Shown here: positions 27,240 through 37,502 of the stretch, piece by piece
Layout of the letters: the number at the start of each line of letters is the position of its first letter
Numbering within the stretch: position 1 is the stretch's first letter
Source of the DNA: Aquamicrobium sp. LC103
GTDB taxonomy: Bacteria; Pseudomonadota; Alphaproteobacteria; Rhizobiales; Rhizobiaceae
Direction of reading: 5' to 3'
Length of the DNA stretch: 64,000 nt
Assembly: GCF_001014615.2 (NCBI RefSeq)
Contig: NZ_LBCQ02000002.1
Span: 124,001 to 188,000, forward strand
Made by a program: the position numbers and the translations under genes
Notes under the pieces: model-generated
The model's input: only the letters and a program-made list of their open reading frames with translations
Told to the model about the DNA's origin: nothing
Database searches by the model: none

Positions 27240-27703
27240 CGGTAAAACTGCTCAACCGCCGGGCACTGCTTGGAACGCCGTTCGCGACAGCCGTCCTGCC
27301 GCGCTTTGCCCGCAGCCAGCAGGGCCATAACCCGGCCAGCCAGGAGCCCACCGACATGCGGATCAGAATGACGTTCAACGGCCGGGTCATGACCGCCACT
27401 CTCTACGACAATCCGTCGGCGCGGGATTTCTTCTCCATGCTGCCACTCGATCTCACGATCAAGGATTACAGCAACAACGAAAAGATCGCTTACCTCCCGC
27501 GAAAACTCGACGAAGACGCCAGCGGGCCGTTCGGCAACGAACTGCCATACGACTTCTGCTACTATGCTCCATGGGGCAATCTGGCGCTTTTCTACGCCGG
27601 TTATCGCTGGTCCCACGGGCTGATCAGGCTCGGCCGTTTGGACGAAGGCCACGAGGCCTTGCACGGGCCGGGCGAGTTCCCGCTTCGCATCGGGCGCATC
27701 TGA
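27236..27703 (+). CDS. Cyclophilin-like fold protein with Tat-like signal
   Basis: A 155-residue protein. The N-terminus ([20 protein letters not shown]) looks like a Tat or Sec signal. The mature part ([21 protein letters not shown], then [15 protein letters not shown] and [11 protein letters not shown]) matches the cyclophilin-like small-domain family found beside MFS, cupin and reductase genes. Only the last third of a longer open reading is real; the start overlaps the MFS stop (ATGA). Function is not established for the family; a chaperone-like or binding role in the periplasm is possible. Confidence 0.85.
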   Translation: MTVKLLNRRALLGTPFATAVLPRFARSQQGHNPASQEPTDMRIRMTFNGRVMTATLYDNPSARDFFSMLPLDLTIKDYSNNEKIAYLPRKLDEDASGPFGNELPYDFCYYAPWGNLALFYAGYRWSHGLIRLGRLDEGHEALHGPGEFPLRIGRI

Positions 27704-27723
27704 CAGGCAAAAAGGAGATTCCG

Positions 27724-28119
27724 ATGGAAATCATTCGCGCAGGCTCCAGACCCTCCGGCAAGGGCCCGGAAACATGGTTCACGGGCACGGTCCGCATCGA
27801 TCCGCTCTTCAACCCGTTCGACACGGAGCGCGTGCAAGGTGCGCAGGTGACCTTCGAACCCGGCGCCCGAACCGCATGGCACACGCATCCGCTCGGGCAG
27901 ACGCTCATCGTCGTTTCGGGTCTCGGCCGGGTGCAGCGCGCGGGTGGCCCGATCGAGGAGATCCGGCCCGGTGACGTCGTCTGGTTCGCGCCGGGCGAGA
28001 AGCACTGGCACGGAGCCTCGCCCGAGACCGCGATGGCGCACATCGCGATCCAGGAAATGAAGGACGGCAAGGCCGTCGACTGGATGGAGCACGTCGCCGA
28101 CACCGAATACGGCGCCTAA
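27724..28119 (+). CDS. Cupin-domain protein
   Basis: A 131-residue single-cupin protein. The two cupin motifs are visible: [21 protein letters not shown] and [19 protein letters not shown], with metal-ligand histidines H54, H56 and the HWHG pair. Close relatives occur beside cyclophilin-like and dehydrogenase genes and are often named carboxymuconolactone decarboxylase-associated cupins. The start follows AAAAGGAG at good spacing. The reaction is unknown. Confidence 0.9.
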   Translation: MEIIRAGSRPSGKGPETWFTGTVRIDPLFNPFDTERVQGAQVTFEPGARTAWHTHPLGQTLIVVSGLGRVQRAGGPIEEIRPGDVVWFAPGEKHWHGASPETAMAHIAIQEMKDGKAVDWMEHVADTEYGA

Positions 28120-28154
28120 TCCTTCCAACGCATATCGAACGAAAGGAAAGAACA

Positions 28155-29171
28155 ATGCTTGCAACCGTTCTCCACGGGCCGCGCGACATACGCTGCGAGG
28201 AAGTCGCCGATCCCGAGATCCTTCACCCGACCGACGCCATCATCAAGCTGTCGGCCACCTGCATCTGCGGCTCGGACCTGTGGCCCTATCGCGGGCTGCA
28301 GCCGATGGACGGCGCGATGCATATGGGGCACGAATATTGCGGCGTCGTGGTCGAGGTCGGCAGCGAGGTCCGCACGGTCCGGCCGGGTCAGTTCGTCGTC
28401 GGCTCCTTCTGCATTTCCGACAACACCTGCCCGCACTGCCAGTTCGGTTTCCAGTCCTCCTGCGTGCAGCGCGAGTTCATGAGCGGGGCGCAGGCGCCTT
28501 ACGCACGCGTGCCGCTGGCCGACGGCACGCTCGTTGCCACCGCCGAGGTTCCTTCCGCCGATCTCGTGCCAGATCTGCTGGCCGCGTCGGACGTGCTGGG
28601 AACCGGCTGGTACGCCGCCGACGCGGCCGAGGTTCGGGAAGGTTCGACCGTCGTCGTGGTCGGCGACGGCGCGGTCGGCCTGATGGGCGTGCTCGCGGCC
28701 AAGGAGATGGGCGCCGAACGCATCATCGCGATGAGCCGCCACGAGAGCCGCCAGAAGCTCGCCCTCGACTTCGGCGCGACCGACATCGTCGCGGAGCGCG
28801 GCGACGAGGGGATCGCGCGCGTCAGGGATCTCACCAAGGGCATCGGCGCGGATTCGGTGCTGGAATGCGTCGGCACGATGGAATCCTTCGACCAGGCCCT
28901 GGCCTGTTCCCGCCCCGGCGGCACGATCGGCTATGTCGGCGTTCCGCATGGCGTCAAGTTCGACGGCCAGCAGCTTTTCTTCGGCCAGAAGCGCCTGCTC
29001 GGCGGCCCGGCGCCTGTCCGGCGCTTCCTGCCGGATCTGATGGACCGGGTGATCGAGGGCAGGATCAAGCCCAGCAAGGTCTTCGATCTCGAACTGCCGC
29101 TGGCGGAAGTCGCGGAAGGCTACCGCGCCATGGACGAGCGCCGCGCCATCAAGGTGCTGCTTACCGTTTGA
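28155..29171 (+). CDS. Zinc-dependent alcohol dehydrogenase family protein
   Basis: A 338-residue medium-chain dehydrogenase. Catalytic zinc ligands lie in CICGSDLW and HMGHEYCGVV. The structural-zinc lobe has four cysteines in CISDNTCPHCQFGFQSSC. The Rossmann motif is VVVVGDGAVGLMGVLAA. It should oxidise an alcohol or reduce an aldehyde with NAD(P)H. It sits between the cupin gene and a converging LysR gene and is likely part of the same operon. The nearby aldehyde-type molybdenum hydroxylases suggest shared chemistry with aldehydes. Confidence 0.92.
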   Translation: MLATVLHGPRDIRCEEVADPEILHPTDAIIKLSATCICGSDLWPYRGLQPMDGAMHMGHEYCGVVVEVGSEVRTVRPGQFVVGSFCISDNTCPHCQFGFQSSCVQREFMSGAQAPYARVPLADGTLVATAEVPSADLVPDLLAASDVLGTGWYAADAAEVREGSTVVVVGDGAVGLMGVLAAKEMGAERIIAMSRHESRQKLALDFGATDIVAERGDEGIARVRDLTKGIGADSVLECVGTMESFDQALACSRPGGTIGYVGVPHGVKFDGQQLFFGQKRLLGGPAPVRRFLPDLMDRVIEGRIKPSKVFDLELPLAEVAEGYRAMDERRAIKVLLTV

Positions 29172-29211
29172 GCGTGCCAACTCGGCAGGTGGAAGGTGAT
29201 GCGCTCGCGGC

Positions 29212-30108
29212 TCACGGCTCCGCGTGCCGGAGCGCATCGACGATGACCTTGAAGGCCGGCAAGCTCTGCCTGCGGCTTGGATAATAGATGTAGTATCCCG
29301 GAAACTTCAGGCACCAGTCGCCCAGCACCTGGACGAGATCGCCCGCCGCGACGTGCTGCTCCACAAGATCCTCGGGGACAAAGGCGATGCCGTATCCTCT
29401 CAAGGCGGCGTCCACCATTGCAAGGGTCGTGTTAAAGGTCAGTTGCCCGTCCACCCTGACACGCAGCTCCTGATCGCCCTTCTCGAACTCCCAGGCATAG
29501 AGCCCACCGCCCCGCGTCTGGCGCAGACTCATGCAATTGTGTCCGATCAGTTGCTGCGGATGCTCCGGCACGGGATTGGCGGTGAAGTATCCGGGCGAGG
29601 CCACTGCAACCAGGCGCCAGTCAGGTCCGATCCGGATCGCGATCATGTCCTTCTCGACGCTTTCGCCCAGTCGGACGCCGGCGTCGAAGCCGTCCTCGAC
29701 GATGTTGCGGAGGCCGTTGTCTATGCTGAACTCCAATTTGATGTCGGGATAGTTCGCGAGCTTCGGCCGGAGCTTTGGCCACACGAGGTTCTCGAAGGCA
29801 TGGTCCGAAAGCGTCAACCTGATGGTTCCCGCCGGCTTGTCGCGGAACTCCATGAGCGAGGCGATCTCCGCCTCGATCTCCGCGACACGGGGCGCCAGGG
29901 ATTGCCGGAGGCGCTCGCCGGCTTCGGTCGTCGCCACGCTGCGGGTCGTGCGCGTGAGCAGCCGTATGCCCATCCGCGTCTCCAGCCGCTTGATCGTATG
30001 GCTGAGGGTGGACTGCGTGATGCCCAGCTTCGCCGCCGCGCGCGTGAAGCTCTTCTCCTCGGCCACGGCCAGGAACCACAAGAGGTCGTTGAAATCTTCC
30101 CTGGCCAT
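29212..30108 (-). CDS. LysR family transcriptional regulator
   Basis: A 298-residue LysR regulator. The helix-turn-helix is at residues 7-66 (FNDLLWFLAVAEEKSFTRAAAKLGITQSTLSH), followed by the effector domain with FRDKPAGTIRLTLSD at its start, typical of the large CrgA-like subgroup. It is divergent to the second molybdenum hydroxylase operon, with 160 bases between them, and convergent with the alcohol dehydrogenase gene. It probably controls one or both groups; quinone or aldehyde effectors are common in this subgroup. Confidence 0.93.
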   Translation of the reverse strand: MAREDFNDLLWFLAVAEEKSFTRAAAKLGITQSTLSHTIKRLETRMGIRLLTRTTRSVATTEAGERLRQSLAPRVAEIEAEIASLMEFRDKPAGTIRLTLSDHAFENLVWPKLRPKLANYPDIKLEFSIDNGLRNIVEDGFDAGVRLGESVEKDMIAIRIGPDWRLVAVASPGYFTANPVPEHPQQLIGHNCMSLRQTRGGGLYAWEFEKGDQELRVRVDGQLTFNTTLAMVDAALRGYGIAFVPEDLVEQHVAAGDLVQVLGDWCLKFPGYYIYYPSRRQSLPAFKVIVDALRHAEP

Positions 30109-30268
30109 TTCCGCTCCAGCACGTTGGTCGCGGTAGATTTATGTTCCCCGTCGATCAATGCAAGCGAATTAGCGGCACTATTCCTGTCACCGAAAGCGGT
30201 TACACTGCAGGTTCGACGAGCCGGCAGCCAGTCGTGTTGGCTCTCTCGCGAACCAAAAGGAGAAGGCC

Positions 30269-30715
30269 ATGGAACTGACCATCAACGGATCGACGCATCA
30301 GATCGATGTCGAACCCGACACTCCGCTGCTCTGGGTGTTGCGTGACGAGTTGGGCATGACCGGCACGAAATATGGTTGCGGCGTTGCCCAGTGCGGCGCT
30401 TGCACGGTGCTGATCGACGGGCAGGCCACCCGATCCTGCGTGACGACGGTGGATAGCATCGTCGGCATGACGGTCACGACGATCGAGGCGATCGAGCAGG
30501 ATTCCGAAGGCCAGAAGGTCGTCGAGGCGTGGGTCGCCAATCAGGTGCCGCAATGCGGTTACTGCCAGTCCGGCCAGGTCATGGCCGCCACGGCTCTCCT
30601 CAAGCAGACCCCGCAGCCCACCGATGAGGACATCGCGGCCGCCATGGTGAATCTCTGCCGCTGCGGTACCTACAATGCGATCTCGGCCGCCGTTCGGCAG
30701 GCCGCCCGGGCGTGA
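30269..30715 (+). CDS. Molybdenum hydroxylase 2Fe-2S small subunit (IorA type), second copy
   Basis: A 148-residue homologue of the small subunit at 23216, sharing the layout [42 protein letters not shown] and NLCRCGTY. All eight cluster cysteines are present. It lies 10 bases ahead of its large subunit. Strong likeness to the first copy points to an old duplication or to related substrates. A good ribosome site (AGGAGAAGG) precedes the ATG. Confidence 0.94.
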   Translation: MELTINGSTHQIDVEPDTPLLWVLRDELGMTGTKYGCGVAQCGACTVLIDGQATRSCVTTVDSIVGMTVTTIEAIEQDSEGQKVVEAWVANQVPQCGYCQSGQVMAATALLKQTPQPTDEDIAAAMVNLCRCGTYNAISAAVRQAARA

Positions 30716-30725
30716 GGAGGACACC

Positions 30726-32963
30726 ATGAACGACATGACCCCAATCCGGAGCGGACGGCCCGCGCAGGGCGAGGACGGGCCGCTCAACGTCTCGCGTCGC
30801 GGTTTCCTCGGCGGTGCCGCGGCATTGGTGCTTTCGGTCACGCTGCCGGTCGGGCGCGCCAGGGCACAGACCGCCGGCGCCGTCACGCCCGGGACGCGCA
30901 TCGATGCCTTCCTGGAGATCCGTCCGGATAGCACCGTACTGTTCCGCAGCGCCTTCATGGAAGGCGGCCAGGGCGTATTCACCGCGATGGCTCAGATCGT
31001 CGGCGAGGAACTGGATGTCGATCCGGCGAACTTCGTCGTTGAAAGCGCGCCTCCCGGTCCGGACTATCTTCTCCTCGGCGGCGGCCGTTTCACCGGCGGC
31101 AGCATGTCCGTCCGTTCCAGCTACGAAACGATGCGGCGGCTGGGTGCGAGCGCTCGACAGATGCTGCTCCAGGCCGCATCCGAACAGCTCAGCGCGCCGG
31201 CGGCGGAGCTGTCGACCGAACCGGGGCGAGTAACCCATGCCGCGTCCGGGCGCCATCTCGCCTATGGCGAACTGGCGCAGGCGGCGGCCGGGCTGCCCGT
31301 GCCCGAGAATGTCACTTTGCGCTCAAACGACACCTTCCGCTGGATAGGCAAGCCCGTGCCGCGGCTCGACGTGCGCGACAAGTCCACGGGCCGCGCTCAA
31401 TATGCGATCGACCTTCGGGTGGACGGCATGCTTCATGCCGCCGTCCAGCACAGCCCGCGTCTCGGCGGCGAGCCGGAAGCGCTCGCCAACGAGGCGGAGG
31501 TTCAGGCCATGCCGGGCGTGCATTCCATCCACACGCTGCCGGGCGCCGTTGCCGTGGTGGCCGACAGTTGGTGGCGGGCCCGCCGTGCCGTGGAAACGCT
31601 GCAGGTGACCTGGACCGACCCCGCGCCGGACACGCCGCGCGCCATGCCGGCCGATTTCTCGTCCGAGACGCGCAGGGAGACGCTGAAGTCCACGGAGGGA
31701 GACGGCATCGCGTTCGAGCAGGAAGGCGATGTTGCGGAGGCCTTTGCCGGCGCGGCTCGCGTCGTGGAGGCAACGTACGACGCGCCGTACCTCGTGCACG
31801 GCCAGTTGGAACCGCCATCGGCGATCGCGCGCTGGAACGACGACGGAACGCTGGAACTCTGGATTCCCAACCAGGCGCCGGAAATGTTCCAGGCCGACGC
31901 GGCGAAGCTTGCGGGCATCGAGCCGGAAAAGGTCATCATCCACTCGCCGATGCTGGGCGGCTTCTTTGGCCGGCACTTCCTCTACCAGACCGCCAATCCC
32001 TACCCGCAGGCCATCCAGCTCTCGAGGGCGGTCGGTCGGCCGGTCAAGCTGATCTGGAGCCGCGAGGAGGAATTCCTTCGCGACGCGGTTCGCCCGCTGG
32101 GGGTCGCACGTCTGCGCGCCGGCCTCGATGCCGAAGGGCTGCCTGTCGCGCTGGAAGCGGTCGCGATCGGCGAGGGCCCGTCGGGACGCTGGTTCGGCCG
32201 CGCGGCCGACCAGGCCGACAGTTCCGCCGTCGAGGGAATGGCGGGCAAGGTCTACGCGATCGCCAACCGGCGCGTCGCGCAGCTTCCCGTGGACGATCCC
32301 GCGATCATCGGCTTCTGGCGTTCGGTCGGCCATTCGATGAACGACTTCTTCTACGAGACGTTCTTCGACGAGGTGGCCGATGCCGGCCAGCAGGACCCGT
32401 ACGAGCTGCGGCATCGCCTGCTTGCCGAAAGCCCGCGGCACAGGGCCTTGCTGGAGACCGTCGCCGAGCTTTCGGGCGGCTGGAAGCGCGGACCCTTCAC
32501 CGCCGGGGACGGCACGACGCGTGCGCGCGGCGTCGCCATGGCCTCGCCCTTCGGCAGCGAGGTCGCCACGATCGCGGAGGTGTCGTTGCAAGACGGCGAG
32601 GTGGCAGTTCACGACGTTTGGGTGGCGATCGACCCGGGCAGCATCGTCAATCCGGCCGTGATCGAGGCGCAGGTGAACTCGGCGGTCGCCCTCGGCCTGT
32701 CCTCGGCGCTGCTGGAGGAAGTCGTCTATGTCGACGGCATACCGCAGGCGCGCAATTTCGACGGCTATCCGATCCTGCGTCCCGATCAGATGCCGCGCGT
32801 GCATGTGCGCATCGTCGAGAGCGGCGCGCCGATGGGCGGTATCGGCGAGCCGGGCGTGCCCGGTGTGCCGCCGGCCGTCGTCAATGCCGCTTCCGTGCTG
32901 ACCGGCCAGCGTATCCGCAGCCTGCCGCTTGCCAAGATCGAACTGAAGGGCGCGGAAGGATGA
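30726..32963 (+). CDS. Molybdopterin-dependent aldehyde/heterocycle oxidase large subunit (IorB-like)
   Basis: A 745-residue molybdenum subunit. The N-terminus holds a classic Tat signal (VSRRGFLGGAAALVLSVTLP, cleavage near RARAQ), so the enzyme acts in the periplasm. Cofactor-binding blocks include MLGGFFGRHFLYQTANPYPQ and the C-terminal GGIGEPGVPGVPPAVVNA with the catalytic glutamate. The start MNDMTPIRSG follows AGGAGG. Its stop overlaps the cytochrome c start (ATGA), which ties the two. A periplasmic aldehyde or N-heterocycle oxidase is likely; the substrate is unknown. Confidence 0.93.
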   Translation: MNDMTPIRSGRPAQGEDGPLNVSRRGFLGGAAALVLSVTLPVGRARAQTAGAVTPGTRIDAFLEIRPDSTVLFRSAFMEGGQGVFTAMAQIVGEELDVDPANFVVESAPPGPDYLLLGGGRFTGGSMSVRSSYETMRRLGASARQMLLQAASEQLSAPAAELSTEPGRVTHAASGRHLAYGELAQAAAGLPVPENVTLRSNDTFRWIGKPVPRLDVRDKSTGRAQYAIDLRVDGMLHAAVQHSPRLGGEPEALANEAEVQAMPGVHSIHTLPGAVAVVADSWWRARRAVETLQVTWTDPAPDTPRAMPADFSSETRRETLKSTEGDGIAFEQEGDVAEAFAGAARVVEATYDAPYLVHGQLEPPSAIARWNDDGTLELWIPNQAPEMFQADAAKLAGIEPEKVIIHSPMLGGFFGRHFLYQTANPYPQAIQLSRAVGRPVKLIWSREEEFLRDAVRPLGVARLRAGLDAEGLPVALEAVAIGEGPSGRWFGRAADQADSSAVEGMAGKVYAIANRRVAQLPVDDPAIIGFWRSVGHSMNDFFYETFFDEVADAGQQDPYELRHRLLAESPRHRALLETVAELSGGWKRGPFTAGDGTTRARGVAMASPFGSEVATIAEVSLQDGEVAVHDVWVAIDPGSIVNPAVIEAQVNSAVALGLSSALLEEVVYVDGIPQARNFDGYPILRPDQMPRVHVRIVESGAPMGGIGEPGVPGVPPAVVNAASVLTGQRIRSLPLAKIELKGAEG

Positions 32964-33334
32964 GAAAGGTCGCGTTCGCCGCTTTGGCGCTTGTCGCAGC
33001 CTCCTGGGCAACGGACGCGTCCGTTGCCCAGGAAGCCGATGCCGCGGCGGGAGAAAGGCTGTTCCAGCAGCGCTGCGGCGCCTGCCATCAGATCGAGACG
33101 ACGAGGAACGGCCCCGGCCCGCATCTTCAGGGCATTGTCGATCGCGCCGCCGGAGGCGTCGAAGGGTTCAACTATTCGCCGGCACTCAGGGAGTCCGGCA
33201 TCACCTGGACCGAGGAGACGCTGGACGCCTATCTCGCCAATCCCACCGGAACGGTGCGCGGTACCCGCATGGTCCAGCGCTTCAACAACGCAGACGAACG
33301 CCGCGCCATCATCGATTTCCTGAGTTCGCGCTGA
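32960..33334 (+). CDS. Periplasmic c-type cytochrome
   Basis: A 124-residue class I cytochrome c. A signal peptide (MRKVAFAALALVAASWA, cleavage before QEADA) is followed by the heme motif C39-G-A-C-H43 and a likely axial M104 in GTRMVQRF. The layout GPGPHLQGIVDR matches mitochondrial-type cytochrome c. The gene overlaps the molybdenum subunit by ATGA, so it most likely takes electrons from that enzyme's iron-sulfur subunit and passes them to a terminal oxidase. Confidence 0.93.
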   Translation: MRKVAFAALALVAASWATDASVAQEADAAAGERLFQQRCGACHQIETTRNGPGPHLQGIVDRAAGGVEGFNYSPALRESGITWTEETLDAYLANPTGTVRGTRMVQRFNNADERRAIIDFLSSR

Positions 33335-33355
33335 CGGAACCAGCAGCCCTTGGAT

Positions 33356-33374
33356 CGCCGCCGGCTCGGCGGCG
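33356..33374. terminator. Hairpin between convergent cytochrome and ABC genes
   Basis: CGCCGCC and GGCGGCG form a 7-bp GC stem with a five-base loop, in the 41-base space between two converging gene ends. No T tract follows; the call rests on place and stem. Confidence 0.45.
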
Positions 33375-33375
33375 G

Positions 33376-34401
<1,026 letters not shown>

Positions 34402-34453
34402 GGGGTCTCCCGGAAGCGGTCTGGGTAACTGACTATGGCAAGCGGCACCGGCC

Positions 34454-35308
34454 TCATCCCTTGACGCCGGAGAGAGCGAAGCTCTCGATGATCTGGCGCT
34501 GGGCGATCAGATAGACGATGAGGATCGGCACGACGGCGAGGCTGGTGGCCGCGAGCTGCAGGTGCCACAGCGGCGCGCCGTACGGGTCGGTGAAGTTCGA
34601 CAGTGCGAGCGGCAGGGTGAATTTCTCCAGCGAGGAGATGAAGATCAGCGGCTCGAGGAACAGGTTCCACGAATTCAGGAAGGTGATGATGGCGACGGCG
34701 GCGAGCGCCGGGCGCGACATCGGCAGCGCGATGCGCCACCAGATGCCGAGGCGCGACAGCCCGTCCATCTTGCCGGCCTCTTCCAGCTCCTTCGGCAGCG
34801 CCAGGAAATACTGGCGCATCAGGAAGGTGCCGACGATGCCCTGCGAGCCGAACACCGGCAGCAGGATCAGCGGCCCGTGCGTGTCCATCAGGCCGGCCCA
34901 GCGCATGAGGAAGAAGTTCGGGATGATGGTCACCTCGTCGGGCACCATCAGCGCCGAGACGAGGAAAAGCCCCACGAGAGCCGAGCCGGCAAAGCGCAGC
35001 CGTGCCAGCGCGTAGCCGGCAAGCGACGAAACGAGCAGCGTCAGCAACGTCACCGCCACGGCGATGTAGAGCGAATTGAAGTACTGCCGGGCGAAAGGCT
35101 GGTAAGAAAACACGTCGAGGAAGTTCTGCCAGCGCCACATGCGCGGGATCAGGCTCGGCTGCCCGAATATCTCCGTCGGCCCCTTGAAGCCCGAGGAAAT
35201 CATCCACAGAAACGGGAACACGAAGGGGATCGCGACGATGGAAAGCGAGATCGTCCAGCAGAGCTGGCTGACGATCCGGCGCTGCCTTTGGGTGAGGGAG
35301 CCGATCAT
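34454..35308 (-). CDS. Sugar ABC transporter permease, MalG type
   Basis: A 284-residue permease with six membrane segments and the CUT1 loop [21 protein letters not shown] (EAA motif). The start [11 protein letters not shown] was chosen because its ATG overlaps the stop of the MalF-type gene (ATGA); a longer in-frame reading is only a shadow of that gene. It forms the transport channel with MalF-type permease and UgpC-type ATPase. Confidence 0.93.
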   Translation of the reverse strand: MIGSLTQRQRRIVSQLCWTISLSIVAIPFVFPFLWMISSGFKGPTEIFGQPSLIPRMWRWQNFLDVFSYQPFARQYFNSLYIAVAVTLLTLLVSSLAGYALARLRFAGSALVGLFLVSALMVPDEVTIIPNFFLMRWAGLMDTHGPLILLPVFGSQGIVGTFLMRQYFLALPKELEEAGKMDGLSRLGIWWRIALPMSRPALAAVAIITFLNSWNLFLEPLIFISSLEKFTLPLALSNFTDPYGAPLWHLQLAATSLAVVPILIVYLIAQRQIIESFALSGVKG

Positions 35309-36228
35309 GTGTCCTTCCTGCGCAAGGCGAGTTGCACGACGGTCAGCGCCAGAACGATGACGAACATGATCATGGCCAGCGCCGAGGCATAGCCGACATT
35401 GAAGAACTGGAAGCCCTGCTGGTAGATGTAGAAGGCAAGCACCAGTGTGCCGTTCTCCGGGCCGCCGCCGGTCATCAGGTAGATGTGGTCGAAGACCTTG
35501 AACGAGCCGATCGTCGTGATGACCATGATGACGAGCGTCGTCGGCCCCAGAAGCGGCCAGATGATCATGCGGAATATCTGCCAGTTCGACGCGCCCTCGA
35601 GCTGCGCGGCCGCCTCGTAGTCGCGCGGTATGGCCTGCAGGGCGGCGATATAGAGGATCATGTTCAGCCCGACCATCTTGATGACGCGGGTGACGATCAC
35701 CGCCACCATCGCCCAGTCGGGCTCGCGCAACCAGTTCGGCCCCGAAATCCCGACCCCGGCGAGCATCTGATTGACGAAGCCCGCTTCTCCCTGAAGCAGG
35801 AACTTCCAGACGATCGCCCAGGCGACGGCAGAGGTGACGACGGGTGCGAAGAACACGGTGCGGAAGAACACCACGCCCCGGAAACGCCGGGTCAGCGCGA
35901 GCGCCAGCATCAATGCCAGCGCCATGTTCAGCGGCACGAGCCCCAGCGCGAACACGACGGAGTTGCGCACCACGTGCCAGAAGTCCGGATTGCGGAACAG
36001 CGCGTCGTCGTAGTTGTCGAGGCCGACGAAGGTGGCCTGCTGGGTCAGCAGGTTCCACTCCGTCAGCGAGTACCACACGACCGCGACCAGCGGTCCCGCG
36101 AAGAAGATGAGAAAGCCGGCCAGCGTGGGGCTGAGGAAGAGCCATGCCTCCATCGCCTCGCGCATTCTAAGCGTGAGCCAGGGCGCGCTCCCCCGCGCCG
36201 CGGAACCTGTCGACGGCTTCCGTTCCAC
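35305..36228 (-). CDS. Sugar ABC transporter permease, MalF type
   Basis: A 307-residue permease with six membrane segments. The first segment is WLFLSPTLAGFLIFFAGPLV, and the EAA loop is near YEAAAQLEGASNWQIFRMIIWP. It follows the binding-protein gene by nine bases and overlaps the MalG-type gene. Together these form a CUT1 importer that is likely specific for a sugar or sugar acid handled by the adjoining dehydrogenase, lactonase and dehydratase. Confidence 0.93.
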   Translation of the reverse strand: MERKPSTGSAARGSAPWLTLRMREAMEAWLFLSPTLAGFLIFFAGPLVAVVWYSLTEWNLLTQQATFVGLDNYDDALFRNPDFWHVVRNSVVFALGLVPLNMALALMLALALTRRFRGVVFFRTVFFAPVVTSAVAWAIVWKFLLQGEAGFVNQMLAGVGISGPNWLREPDWAMVAVIVTRVIKMVGLNMILYIAALQAIPRDYEAAAQLEGASNWQIFRMIIWPLLGPTTLVIMVITTIGSFKVFDHIYLMTGGGPENGTLVLAFYIYQQGFQFFNVGYASALAMIMFVIVLALTVVQLALRRKDT

Positions 36229-36237
36229 GTTCCGCTC

Positions 36238-37482
36238 CTACAGCAGCGGCTGGATGGCCGCGCAGACGGCCTTGAGCGAGTCCTCGACATTCGCGTCGGC
36301 GCGCCACAGCGCGTCGACGCGCGGCTTCATCGCCGCGAGGATCTGCGGGCTCCTCTCATGGCTAGGCAGCACCTTGCCCTTGGCGATGGCGTCGGCGACG
36401 ACGGCCATCTGGTCCGCGGGAATGAGCTCGTTGGAGTTCACGAAGGCGTCGCTGGCAAGCACGCTGTTGCGCGCCGGCGGAAAGAACTGCGCCATCTCGG
36501 CCACGTTCGCTTCGTTTGTCATGTGGGCGACGAATTCGGCGGCGAGTTCCTTCTGCCGGCTGGCGGTGAAGACCACGACGGCTGCCTGGCCGATGACCGG
36601 CGACTCGCCTCCCGGACCGGTGGGCAGCGGCGCGATGCCCCATTTGAAGCCGGCATTCGGCATCAGCGAGGCGCGTGAGATCTGGTTGATCGTCATTGCC
36701 GCGTTGCCGGAGAAATAATCTCCCTGCTCGCCCGGCGGCACGATCGACTTGTCGACGAAGACCATGTCGTGGAGCTGTTTGACCGCCGCGACGGCTTCCG
36801 GCTTGTCGAAGCCGCATTCGCCGCCCGCCCAGACGTCGCCGCCATAGGCGCGGATCGGCGGCATCAGCGCGTGCATGATGCGCGATTCGTAGCCCTGGCC
36901 GTCCTTGAACTCGAAGCCGAACTTGCCATTGGCCTCCTTCAGGGCCTTGGAGACCTCCTGGAACTTGTCCATGTCCCACTCGCCCTTCGCGGCGAGCGCC
37001 AGCGGGTCTTCGAGACCGGCGGCATCGAACATGTCCTTGTTGTAGAAGATCACGAAGGGCGAGGTCGAGAACGGAACGCCCCATATCTGTTCTTCACTGC
37101 TCCACAGGCCCATGGCGGGCTTCGAGAAGTCGGCGAGATCGTAGCCCTCGGCCGCGTCGAGCGCCGGCGCCAGATCCTCCAGAACGCCTGCATTGGCGAA
37201 GGTCGGCGCGGCGTCCTCCATCATCCAGCCGGCATCTGGCGGATTGCCGCCCGCGAGCTGGAAGGTCAGCTTTTGCGTGTAGTCCGCCGCCGGAATGGTC
37301 TCGAAGCGGACCGTCACGTCGGGATGCGTTTCCTTGAAGCTCTCGGCGATGCCGTTGAGCATTGCCAGGTGCGCCTCGTTGCCGGTCCAGACCGTGAAGC
37401 GAAGCTCGGCGGCTGCCAGGGCGCTCGACATCATGCCGAGCGCCATCGCCGACACGGTGATGCATTTCAGTGCGGATTTCAT
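36238..37482 (-). CDS. Sugar ABC transporter substrate-binding protein (family 1)
   Basis: A 414-residue periplasmic binding protein. The signal peptide is MKSALKCITVSAMALGMMSSALA, and the mature part opens AELRFTVWTGNEAHLAMLNG, typical of the MalE-like CUT1 group. It lies 20 bases after the SMP-30 lactonase gene and nine before the permease. A good ribosome site (GGGAGGAG) precedes the ATG. Ligand unknown; the gene context points to a sugar or aldonic acid. Confidence 0.93.
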   Translation of the reverse strand: MKSALKCITVSAMALGMMSSALAAAELRFTVWTGNEAHLAMLNGIAESFKETHPDVTVRFETIPAADYTQKLTFQLAGGNPPDAGWMMEDAAPTFANAGVLEDLAPALDAAEGYDLADFSKPAMGLWSSEEQIWGVPFSTSPFVIFYNKDMFDAAGLEDPLALAAKGEWDMDKFQEVSKALKEANGKFGFEFKDGQGYESRIMHALMPPIRAYGGDVWAGGECGFDKPEAVAAVKQLHDMVFVDKSIVPPGEQGDYFSGNAAMTINQISRASLMPNAGFKWGIAPLPTGPGGESPVIGQAAVVVFTASRQKELAAEFVAHMTNEANVAEMAQFFPPARNSVLASDAFVNSNELIPADQMAVVADAIAKGKVLPSHERSPQILAAMKPRVDALWRADANVEDSLKAVCAAIQPLL

Positions 37483-37502
37483 TTCACTCCTCCCTTGAGA
37501 TT

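Noticed and set aside
34454-36145. 563-residue reading of the MalG-type gene
   Set aside because: The first half is a shadow of the MalF-type gene. The ATG at 35308 overlapping the previous stop is the sensible start.
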